24,579 bases of DNA from an uncultured Ruminococcus sp. (GTDB lineage Bacteria > Bacillota > Clostridia > Oscillospirales > Ruminococcaceae), in NCBI GenBank assembly GCA_946540705.1, contig CAMNJD010000531.1:1-24579 (forward strand). The letters run 5' to 3'. Shown here piece by piece: positions 1 to 5,953 of this stretch. The translations under genes were made by a program, and so were the position numbers. The notes below the pieces were generated by a model that saw nothing but the letters and a program-made list of their open reading frames with translations, was not told where the DNA came from and did no database searches. Position 1 is the stretch's first letter. Every line of letters begins with the position of its first letter.

Positions 1-127
1 TTGATATGGGTGCGGAAAAGATATTTGTGTTAACCAGAATTTGTCAACCACCTAAAAAGTTACATACCCCAATAAGAATACAGAATATCCGCAGAGAACG
101 TGAACCGGAAATCAAGGGGGAATTGCT
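1..127. other. upstream region of the pectate lyase gene
   Basis: This AT-richer stretch precedes the pectate lyase. Only its 3' end is clear: a purine-rich ribosome binding site (AAGGGGGA, about 114-122) placed for the GTG start at 128. I looked for a sigma-A promoter and found only poor matches, such as TTGTCA at 41-46 with no good -10 element at 16-18 nt. The true promoter may lie upstream of the window or may need an activator. No gene is visible here. Confidence 0.5.
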
Positions 128-2023
128 GTGAAATCAGGAATTTTGAAATGGACATCGGCGGCGCTGGGCGCACTGCTGATGATGCAGGGAACAGGCACGC
201 TGCTGCCGCAGCCGGGCGGGGAAAGCACCGCTGTTCTGACTGCTTCGGCCGCAGAGGATGACTATGCGTGGACAACACTGCTGAAGAATGCCGATTCGTG
301 GTTCGGCTCGGCTGAAGCGATCAGGATCGCGGACGAGTGCATTCAGTATCAGGTTTCCGGCGAGGGCGGCTGGCAGAAGGGCATGACCACCTCCCATACC
401 GGCGACTGGGCGCATTCGACGGTTGACAATGACGCCACGACCTCACAGATCCGCTTTCTGATGCGCACCTATGCGCAGACGAAGCAGCAGAAGTATCTCG
501 ACTGCGCGATGCGCGGCGTGGACTGCCTGTTCAAAATGCAGTATTCCAACGGCGGCTATATGCAGGTTCTGAATACGCCCGGCACCTATCATGCACATAT
601 CACGCTCAATGACGGCGCGTATGTCCATATCATGCAGATCATGGACGAAATGAGCCGCAAAACCGGCGATTTTACGGCAGTCAGCGATGCTTATGCACAG
701 AAGGCGGCACAGTCGCTCGAAAAGGCGATCCAATGTCTGCTCGACATGCAGATCGTTTCCGGCGGAACGAAAACGGCATGGTGTCAGCAGCACAATGAAA
801 ATGACTTAAAGCCCGCCGGAGCGCGTGCGTATGAGCTCTCTTCGATCTGCACGAGCGAAAGCGCAGGCGTCATCACTTATCTTTACAATTACGCGAAGGC
901 GCATCCGGAGCGCACGGATATTGTCAGTGCAGTGAATGCGGCGATCGAATGGTTCAAAAAGGCAGCGCTGTATAACATCAAATTTGACTGGAATTCCGAT
1001 AAATCGGATAAGGTCGTGACCAAGGCTGACGGCGCAGGGCCGATCTGGGCACGGTTCTACACGCTCGACACGCAGGTTCCGATGTTCTCCGACCGCGACG
1101 GCGGCACCTACTATGATGTGGCGCAGATCAGTCAGGAGCGCAGAACCGGCTATGCATGGTACGGCAACTGGGGCAAGAATGTCATCAGTCTCGCACTGCT
1201 GGAGGAGGCGCCTGTCCGGGAGCCGGAATATCATGGCGCGCTCATCGGCACCCTGACTGTGCATGATACGAAAAACGGCGCAAACTGGAGCATTGTGCCG
1301 GACTTCGGCACCGGCAGCATCATTTTCGGCGACCGCGATTATACGGTTACCGGCGAAGGAAACGGTGTCGGTTCGGGCGGAGAACAGATCCGCACTGCCT
1401 GCGATTCCAAGACGTATTCCGGCGACCTGGCGACACTGACTGCTGCGGAAGATCTGAAGCTGAATATTTATCTGGATCAGCGCGTGCTTCAGAGCCTCTC
1501 GCAGGATCAGCTCAGCGCAAGCTGGCTCAGGGACTATGTCCACATGCGGACACAGGTGTTCAGCTCGAACAACGTGGAATTCACTGTCTTCACACGCGAT
1601 GTGAAAAAAGGCGAGACTGTGACGCTCGGCAGCAATTTCACCGCGCAGAACTGCGTGAATTATTTTGCAGCGGTTTACCCGGCTGCTGCGGAGACAACAA
1701 CCGCAGCGACCACAGCGACCACAACCGAAACAACGACCACAACCACGACCGCAGTTGTGACGACGACATCATCAACAACGGCCGACACCGAAACGACCGG
1801 GGCACCGCTTGTGAAGGTCAAGGGTGATGTGGACGAAAACGGTGAGGTCAATGTGCTGGATGCCGTGCTGCTGGCACGCATCGTCGGGGATGAGGCGGGG
1901 CTGACAGTCTCCAAACAGGCAAAGCTGAATGCGATGATCGACGATGACGGATCAGTGGACAGCACGGATCTGTCGATTTTGATGCTGTATCTTGCCCGCA
2001 AGATCGACAAATTGCCGGGCTGA
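128..2023 (+). CDS. secreted PL10-type pectate lyase with C-terminal type I dockerin
   Basis: Predicted to cleave polygalacturonate by beta-elimination outside the cell. Residues 1-42 form a signal peptide with a likely cut after the Ala-Ser-Ala-Ala stretch. Residues about 46-360 match pectate lyase family 10: GEGGWQ near 78-83, DNDATTSQIRFL from 100, LNDGAYVHIMQIM near 160-175, and ARFY (308-311) followed by MFSDRDGG and ERRTGYAWYG. Residues about 368-517 form a separate beta-rich module (SWLRDY, then GETVTLGSN). A Thr-rich linker (about 519-560) leads to a dockerin (about 562-631) with two calcium-loop repeats, GDVDENGEVNVLDAV and MIDDDGSVDSTDLSIL. The dockerin implies docking to a cohesin scaffold, as in cellulosomal ruminococci. 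The start is GTG at 128, placed by the ribosome binding site just upstream. Family assignment rests on motifs read by eye. It is the only polysaccharidase in the window. Confidence 0.9.
   Translation: MKSGILKWTSAALGALLMMQGTGTLLPQPGGESTAVLTASAAEDDYAWTTLLKNADSWFGSAEAIRIADECIQYQVSGEGGWQKGMTTSHTGDWAHSTVDNDATTSQIRFLMRTYAQTKQQKYLDCAMRGVDCLFKMQYSNGGYMQVLNTPGTYHAHITLNDGAYVHIMQIMDEMSRKTGDFTAVSDAYAQKAAQSLEKAIQCLLDMQIVSGGTKTAWCQQHNENDLKPAGARAYELSSICTSESAGVITYLYNYAKAHPERTDIVSAVNAAIEWFKKAALYNIKFDWNSDKSDKVVTKADGAGPIWARFYTLDTQVPMFSDRDGGTYYDVAQISQERRTGYAWYGNWGKNVISLALLEEAPVREPEYHGALIGTLTVHDTKNGANWSIVPDFGTGSIIFGDRDYTVTGEGNGVGSGGEQIRTACDSKTYSGDLATLTAAEDLKLNIYLDQRVLQSLSQDQLSASWLRDYVHMRTQVFSSNNVEFTVFTRDVKKGETVTLGSNFTAQNCVNYFAAVYPAAAETTTAATTATTTETTTTTTTAVVTTTSSTTADTETTGAPLVKVKGDVDENGEVNVLDAVLLARIVGDEAGLTVSKQAKLNAMIDDDGSVDSTDLSILMLYLARKIDKLPG
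1687..1806 (+). repeat. low-complexity Thr-rich linker coding region
   Basis: A run of ACN codons (mostly ACA, ACC and ACG) encodes an almost pure Thr/Ala/Val linker between the beta-rich module and the dockerin of the pectate lyase. Such linkers are common between modules of secreted cellulosomal enzymes and may be O-glycosylated. The repeat is codon-degenerate, not an exact DNA tandem repeat. Confidence 0.8.
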
Positions 2024-2057
2024 TCTTGTGCAGAATGCCGAAAGCGGGGCGCGGGAC

Positions 2058-2086
2058 TTGACAGCGCCCGCAAAATCGGTTACAAT
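2058..2086 (+). promoter_or_regulatory. sigma-A promoter of the infC-rpmI-rplT operon
   Basis: TTGACA (2058-2063), a 17-nt spacer, then TACAAT (2081-2086): a perfect -35 and a -10 one base off consensus. Transcription would start near 2092-2094, giving infC a leader of about 215 nt. The promoter lies 35 nt after the pectate lyase stop, so the ribosomal operon is transcribed independently of it. Confidence 0.8.
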
Positions 2087-2092
2087 AACGAA

Positions 2093-2314
2093 TGGATTGC
2101 AAGCGGAACATTCTGTTCTCACCGTCCGCCGCCGCGGGATGCCCCGTGCAGCGCGCAAAACGGTAATCTGATTCAGTACATGCAGACAGCGCAGCACTTG
2201 TGCGTAAAACTGTCACAGAGCATATGAAGCAGAGAGAGCAGAACGGCATCCGGCTGCTCTCTCTGTTATTTTCTGTAAATTGTTTGATGAAACCGTAAGG
2301 GGAGGTGCTTGGCG
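2093..2314 (+). promoter_or_regulatory. infC leader, candidate attenuator (L20-leader type)
   Basis: An untranslated leader of about 220 nt lies between the predicted start of transcription and infC. It ends in a terminator hairpin (2230-2265). Ten bases at 2111-2120 (TTCTGTTCTC) can pair with 2234-2243 (GAGAGCAGAA), with one G-U pair, covering the 5' arm of that hairpin. This would be an antiterminator. In Bacillus, excess L20 prematurely terminates transcription in the infC leader, so autoregulation by RplT is the natural hypothesis. The pairing is seen in the sequence; the L20 link is inference, and I could not match the Rfam L20-leader fold. Confidence 0.5.
2230..2275 (+). terminator. intrinsic terminator/attenuator upstream of infC
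   Basis: A perfect 12-bp stem, CAGAGAGAGCAG (2230-2241) with CTGCTCTCTCTG (2254-2265), has a 12-nt loop that can itself form a small CGG/CCG stem. It is followed by TTATTTTCTG. It sits in the infC leader, after the infC promoter, so it would stop transcription of infC-rpmI-rplT unless prevented. It could also end read-through from the pectate lyase gene. Confidence 0.75.
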
Positions 2315-2932
2315 ATTAGCAAGCAGGAATTGCAAATCAATGAGGAAATCCGCGACAAAGAGGTGCTCGTGATTGATGCAGACGGCGCAAAGAAAGGCGT
2401 TATGTCCGCAAAGGATGCACAGAAGCTCGCGTATGACCAGAATCTCGATCTGGTGAAGATCGCACCGCAGGCAACACCGCCTGTGTGCCGCGTCATGGAC
2501 TACGGCAAGTATTGCTTTGAACAGCAGAAGCGCGAAAAGGAAGCGCGCAAGAATCAGCGCACCGTCGAGATCAAGGAGATCAGAATGTTCTCCGCGATCG
2601 ACACACATGACTTTGAGACAAAGGTCGCACAGGGCAAAAAGTTTTTGCAGGGCGGCGATAAGGTCAAGGTTTCTGTCCGCTTCCGCAAGCGCGCAATCGC
2701 GCACCCGCATCTGGGCGAGGAGCTGCTGATGCGTTACCGTGACGAGATCGGCGAGGTCGCCGTCGTTGATAAGCCCCCGAAGATGGAGGGCCGGGCAATC
2801 GTGATGTTCATGTCACCCAAGCAGCAGAAGCCCGAAAAGGCCGACAAGGGACAGAAAAAAGCACAGAAGCAGCAGCCCGCTCAGTCAGAGGCAGCTCAGC
2901 CTGCCGAGACAGGGGAAAAGCAGGAGGGCTGA
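2315..2932 (+). CDS. infC: translation initiation factor IF-3
   Basis: IF3 binds the 30S subunit, keeps it free of 50S and checks initiator tRNA pairing with the start codon. The N-domain (about 1-75) has INEEIRDKEVLVIDADG and LDLVKIAPQATPPVCRVMDYGKY. The C-domain (about 80-165) has EIKEIRMF and VRFRKRAIAHPHLGEELL. A Lys/Gln/Ala-rich tail of about 35 residues extends beyond the usual end of the family. I place the start at ATT (2315). The ribosome binding site GGAGGTG ends at 2307, leaving 7 nt before ATT but only 1 nt before the in-frame TTG at 2309. Bacillus infC also starts with AUU, and IF3 discriminates against such codons, which allows autoregulation. If TTG were used, two residues would be added. 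First gene of the operon with rpmI and rplT. Confidence 0.95.
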   Translation: MSKQELQINEEIRDKEVLVIDADGAKKGVMSAKDAQKLAYDQNLDLVKIAPQATPPVCRVMDYGKYCFEQQKREKEARKNQRTVEIKEIRMFSAIDTHDFETKVAQGKKFLQGGDKVKVSVRFRKRAIAHPHLGEELLMRYRDEIGEVAVVDKPPKMEGRAIVMFMSPKQQKPEKADKGQKKAQKQQPAQSEAAQPAETGEKQEG

Positions 2933-3000
2933 TCGCCCCGATATGATATGCAGCGCTGCGTGCGCGATCATATATAAGAAAATTCAAGGAGGACGAATCC

Positions 3001-3219
3001 ATGGCAGCCGTAAAGGTTAAGAAGATTAAAGTTAAGACGCACTCCGGTGCAAAGAAGCGTTTTCAGGTCACCGGCAGCGGTAAGGTGAAATTCCAGCACG
3101 CTTATAAGCGTCACCGCCTTGTCTCCAAGGACAAGAAGGTCAAGCGCATTGCGAGAAATGCAGGCGTTGCAAGCACCGCGAATGCACCGACCATCCGCGA
3201 GATGGTTCCCTACAAATAA
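3001..3219 (+). CDS. rpmI: 50S ribosomal protein L35
   Basis: A small, very basic protein of the large ribosomal subunit. It carries the family core KTHSGAKKRFQVTGSGKVKF, the HAYKRH segment and the C-terminal end REMVPYK, which matches the usual QMLPYK ending. At 72 residues it is a few longer than the common 64-66, because of an extra basic N-terminal stretch (AAVKVKKIKV). There is no internal Met, so ATG 3001 with AAGGAGG upstream is the only good start. It lies between infC and rplT in the classic order and is probably co-transcribed with both. Confidence 0.97.
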   Translation: MAAVKVKKIKVKTHSGAKKRFQVTGSGKVKFQHAYKRHRLVSKDKKVKRIARNAGVASTANAPTIREMVPYK

Positions 3220-3266
3220 GCCGTACAGCAGAGATCTTACTGCGGCTTCACGCGATTGAATGCACG

Positions 3267-3284
3267 CCGCGGCATGTTCCGCGG
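3267..3284 (+). other. small GC hairpin in the rpmI-rplT spacer
   Basis: CCGCGG (3267-3272), a six-base loop CATGTT, and CCGCGG (3279-3284) form a 6-bp stem about 30 nt before the rplT start. There is no T-run, so it is not a terminator. It may stabilise or tune translation of rplT. Any role is inference. Confidence 0.3.
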
Positions 3285-3314
3285 AAATAATGTTGATGAT
3301 GGAGGAAAAAGAAC

Positions 3315-3668
3315 ATGGCTCGTATTAAGGGCGCTATGATGACGCGCAAGAGAAGAAATAAGGTATTAAAGCTGGCGAAGGGCTACTGGGGCAGCAAATC
3401 CAAGCACTTCAAGATGGCGAAGCAGGCCGTCATGAAGTCCGGTCAGTATGCTTATATCGGCAGAAAGCAGAACAAGCGGTTCTTCCGCAGACTGTGGATC
3501 ACCCGTATTTCCGCTGCCTGCAAGCTCAACGGCATGAACTACTCTACGTTCATGAACGGTGTCAACAAGGCAGGCATCACCCTCAACCGCAAGATGCTTT
3601 CCGAGATTGCCATTCATGATCCGGCTGGCTTCACCGCTATTGTTGAAAAGGCAAAGGCAGCTCTTTAA
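3315..3668 (+). CDS. rplT: 50S ribosomal protein L20
   Basis: L20 binds 23S rRNA early in large-subunit assembly, and in several bacteria it also represses its own operon through the mRNA leader. The 117-residue length and the motifs are typical: MARIKGAMMTRKRRNKVLKLAKGY at the N-terminus read in parts (RRNKVLKLAKGYWGSK), then AYIGRKQNKRFFRRLWITRI, and a C-domain with NGMNYSTFMNG and LNRKMLSEIAIHDPAGF. The ribosome binding site GGAGG lies 10-14 nt before ATG 3315. It is the last gene of the operon and a strong terminator follows 12 nt later. It is the likely effector of the infC leader structure described above. Confidence 0.97.
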   Translation: MARIKGAMMTRKRRNKVLKLAKGYWGSKSKHFKMAKQAVMKSGQYAYIGRKQNKRFFRRLWITRISAACKLNGMNYSTFMNGVNKAGITLNRKMLSEIAIHDPAGFTAIVEKAKAAL

Positions 3669-3679
3669 TGAATATCGTC

Positions 3680-3724
3680 AAACACGCTCTCCCGGAAACC
3701 GTCAGAGCGTGTTTGTGTTTGTTT
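3680..3724 (+). terminator. terminator of the infC-rpmI-rplT operon
   Basis: An 11-bp perfect stem, AAACACGCTCT (3680-3690) with AGAGCGTGTTT (3704-3714), has a 13-nt loop and a T-rich tail (GTGTTTGTTT). It lies just after rplT and ends before the next gene's ribosome binding site. Confidence 0.85.
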
Positions 3725-3761
3725 GGAACTTTATGCGAAAAACGGAGGGGAGCGGCGGATT

Positions 3762-4598
3762 ATGCAGCAGACAGGCGATTTTTTGCAAACCGGCACGAAA
3801 AATAAGACCGTCGCGGCCTTTCAGCGCCTCAACCGCAGCCGCACCTATCGCGAAAAGGACCGCTGCTTCGCAATGGAGGGCAGCAGACTGATTCTCGATG
3901 CACTGCGGTCGGGCGTGAAGCTCAGAGCGCTCCTGCTGACGGCACATGCCGCGGAGCAGCTCGGCGCGGAGCTCGCACAGGCTGCGCCGGGGGTGCATAC
4001 GCTGTACATCTCCGATGCGCTGGCAAAGGAGATCTCCGATACGGAGCACCCGCAGGGGGTGTTTGCCGTCGCGGAGATGCTGCCCGAACAGGAGCCTGAC
4101 CTGCCCGCAGGGAGCTTCAGCATGCTGCTGCATCAGGTGCAGGATCCCTCCAACCTCGGAGCGGTGCTGCGAACCGCAGAGGCACTGGGTACGGACGCAC
4201 TGCTGCTTTATCAGTGCTGCGACCTCTACAACCCCAAGACCGTCCGCAGCAGCATGGGCGCACTGTTCCGGGTTCCGGTCATGCGCCTCAAAAGCATGGA
4301 CGATTTCTTTGCTGCATGCAAATCCGCGGGACTCACGACCTGTGCGGCCGTCGTTGACCGCGATGCGAAAAAGCTCGGCAGCTTTTCGTTTCATGAGGAT
4401 TTCGGCGGCGGTGCCTGCGTGCTGATCGGCAACGAGGGCAACGGGCTTCCGCGTGAGATCAGCGATGCGTGCGGCTGCAAAATGACGATTCCGATGTCGC
4501 CGGATTCCAATTCGCTGAACGCTGCAATGGCAGCAGGACTGTTCCTCTGGGAAATGATGCGGACACAGAGCGGCGAATCTGACAGCAGGCAGGTGTGA
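3762..4598 (+). CDS. TrmH/SpoU-family RNA 2'-O-ribose methyltransferase
   Basis: Predicted to transfer a methyl group from S-adenosylmethionine to a ribose 2'-OH of rRNA or tRNA. The three SpoU motifs of the knotted SPOUT fold are present: NLGAVLRTAEALG from residue 131 (motif 1, with the catalytic-type Arg), IGNEGNGLPREI near 222 (motif 2), and NSLNAAMAAGLFLWE near 250-264 (motif 3). The N-terminal part (about 20-110) resembles the substrate-binding domain of RlmB/TsnR relatives (RLNRSRTYREKDRCFAMEG). Length is 278 residues from ATG 3762, chosen for the GGAGGGG site at about 3744-3750. An in-frame TTG at 3723 lies inside the preceding terminator and is unlikely. Homologues often sit beside rplT in Firmicutes (ysgA-like). 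The exact RNA target cannot be read from the sequence. Confidence 0.9.
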   Translation: MQQTGDFLQTGTKNKTVAAFQRLNRSRTYREKDRCFAMEGSRLILDALRSGVKLRALLLTAHAAEQLGAELAQAAPGVHTLYISDALAKEISDTEHPQGVFAVAEMLPEQEPDLPAGSFSMLLHQVQDPSNLGAVLRTAEALGTDALLLYQCCDLYNPKTVRSSMGALFRVPVMRLKSMDDFFAACKSAGLTTCAAVVDRDAKKLGSFSFHEDFGGGACVLIGNEGNGLPREISDACGCKMTIPMSPDSNSLNAAMAAGLFLWEMMRTQSGESDSRQV

Positions 4599-4599
4599 T

Positions 4600-5895
4600 A
4601 TGGAAGATCAGCAGACGATCTATGCAAAGACGGAGATGCTGCGCTACTGGGTGTGGCTGTCTCTGGTATTCGGCGCGGGAAGCCCGGGGCTGACCCGCTA
4701 TATCCATGATTACGGCTCGCCGGAAGCGGTCTATGACGCGATGCAGGCGGGCAGACTCCGTGAGCTGCCGCAGAGCGCGAAAAAGGGCATGGCAGAGCAT
4801 ACGGTCGGCGAGGCCGACAGCATTGTCTATTACTGCCGGTCGCATGAGATCGGGCTCGTGCCGATCACCAGCCCGTATTACCCGGAGGAGCTGCGCAGGA
4901 TCCCGGCACCGCCGATCCTGCTGACGGCGCGGGGCAATATCGGGCTGCTGAACATGCGCCGCAAGCTCGCGATTGTCGGAACGCGCAAGCCCGCGCCCTA
5001 TACCGAGGAGGTCACGGCAGCGATGATCGCCGGACTGAAGGGGCAGGAGATTGTCATTGTCAGCGGCTTTGCCAAGGGCATTGACGCAATCGCGCATAAG
5101 ACCGCGCTCGACAACGGCCTGCCGACGATCGGTGTGCTGGGCTGCGGCATCAATGTCAACTACCCGCGGGAAAATATGCAGCTCCGCGACCGGATGCTGT
5201 CAGACGGGAACGGGCTGTTCCTCTCGGAGTATATGCCCGGTGTGCAGCCGTTTCCGGCGAATTTTCCCAAGCGCAACCGCATCCTGAGCGGCATCTGCTA
5301 TGCGACCGCCGTGATGGAGGCTGCCGCACGGAGCGGCTCGCTTGTCACGGCGCGCTGTGCGCTGGAGCAGGGGAGACAGGTACTCTGTGTGCCGCCTGCT
5401 GACCTGTTTGACGTGCGGTATGCGGGTGTGATCCCGTTTCTGCGGGAGGGCGCAGCACCGCTCATGAGCCCGGAGGATCTGCTCTCACCCTATGATTCGT
5501 ATTATCCGCCGGTGCCGTCCGAGGAAATCCTGATCGCAGAGGACAGCGCCGAACACGGAGAGGCGCTTCAGCATGCGGCATCGCTTACGGATGAGATCGT
5601 GAGAAATGAGGCTGCACAGGCGCTTCAGAAGGCCGGCGATATCAAGCCGCCGAAGCCGAAACCGGAGCCGGAGCCGGCTCCCGCGCCGCAGAAAAAATCC
5701 GCACCGCTGCCCGATGACCCGCAGGAGCGCAGGATCGTTGAATATCTGCGGGCACACGGCGATACCCATGCGGATGATCTCGCAGCGGCACTGGACATCG
5801 ACCTCTCGGAGATGCTGAATGCGCTGCTTTCGCTCGAAATCAGCGGCTTTGTTGAATCGCTGTTCGGCAAGCAGTACCGGGCATTCGCAATGTGA
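4600..5895 (+). CDS. dprA: DNA-processing protein DprA
   Basis: DprA binds incoming single-stranded DNA and loads RecA during natural transformation. The Rossmann-like core runs from about 120 to 330: IVGTRKPAPYTEEV at 125, VSGFAKGIDAIAHKTAL, GVLGCGINVNYPREN, FPANFPKRNRILSG and the ARSGSLVTARCALEQGR segment. Residues 1-110 are the helical N-terminal domain. A Pro/Lys/Glu linker (PKPKPEPEPAPAP) joins the core to a winged-helix domain at about 373-431 (RIVEYLRAHGDTHADDLAAAL). Total length is 431 residues, long because of the linker and the C-terminal domain. It starts 1 nt after the upstream methyltransferase gene ends, so the two are translationally close, and topA follows as in many Firmicutes. 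No other competence genes are in the window, so transformability cannot be inferred. Confidence 0.95.
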   Translation: MEDQQTIYAKTEMLRYWVWLSLVFGAGSPGLTRYIHDYGSPEAVYDAMQAGRLRELPQSAKKGMAEHTVGEADSIVYYCRSHEIGLVPITSPYYPEELRRIPAPPILLTARGNIGLLNMRRKLAIVGTRKPAPYTEEVTAAMIAGLKGQEIVIVSGFAKGIDAIAHKTALDNGLPTIGVLGCGINVNYPRENMQLRDRMLSDGNGLFLSEYMPGVQPFPANFPKRNRILSGICYATAVMEAAARSGSLVTARCALEQGRQVLCVPPADLFDVRYAGVIPFLREGAAPLMSPEDLLSPYDSYYPPVPSEEILIAEDSAEHGEALQHAASLTDEIVRNEAAQALQKAGDIKPPKPKPEPEPAPAPQKKSAPLPDDPQERRIVEYLRAHGDTHADDLAAALDIDLSEMLNALLSLEISGFVESLFGKQYRAFAM

Positions 5896-5953
5896 TTTGC
5901 ATACACAGAAACCGTTTCAGGGATACAGACCCTTTTCAAGGAAGGATAGAAAC

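Noticed and set aside
41..88. Promoter for the pectate lyase
   Set aside because: TTGTCA (41-46) and TTACAT (60-65) lack a good -10 at 16-18 nt. The match is no better than chance in AT-rich sequence.
2046..2071. Terminator directly after the pectate lyase gene
   Set aside because: A short GC stem (GCGGG with CCCGC) overlaps the infC promoter and has no T-run. The hairpin at 2230-2265 is far better.
1675..2073. Val-rich minus-strand frame over the Thr linker
   Set aside because: It is the reverse complement of the ACN-codon linker, which gives runs of Val. It has no start context.
3723..3761. TTG start for the SpoU methyltransferase
   Set aside because: It lies in the tail of the rplT terminator and has no ribosome binding site. 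ATG 3762 follows GGAGGGG.
5819..5953. Upstream extension of topA by 45 residues
   Set aside because: The extra residues overlap the end of dprA in another frame and do not look like topoisomerase I. ATG 5954 has a good ribosome binding site and begins right before the Toprim motif.
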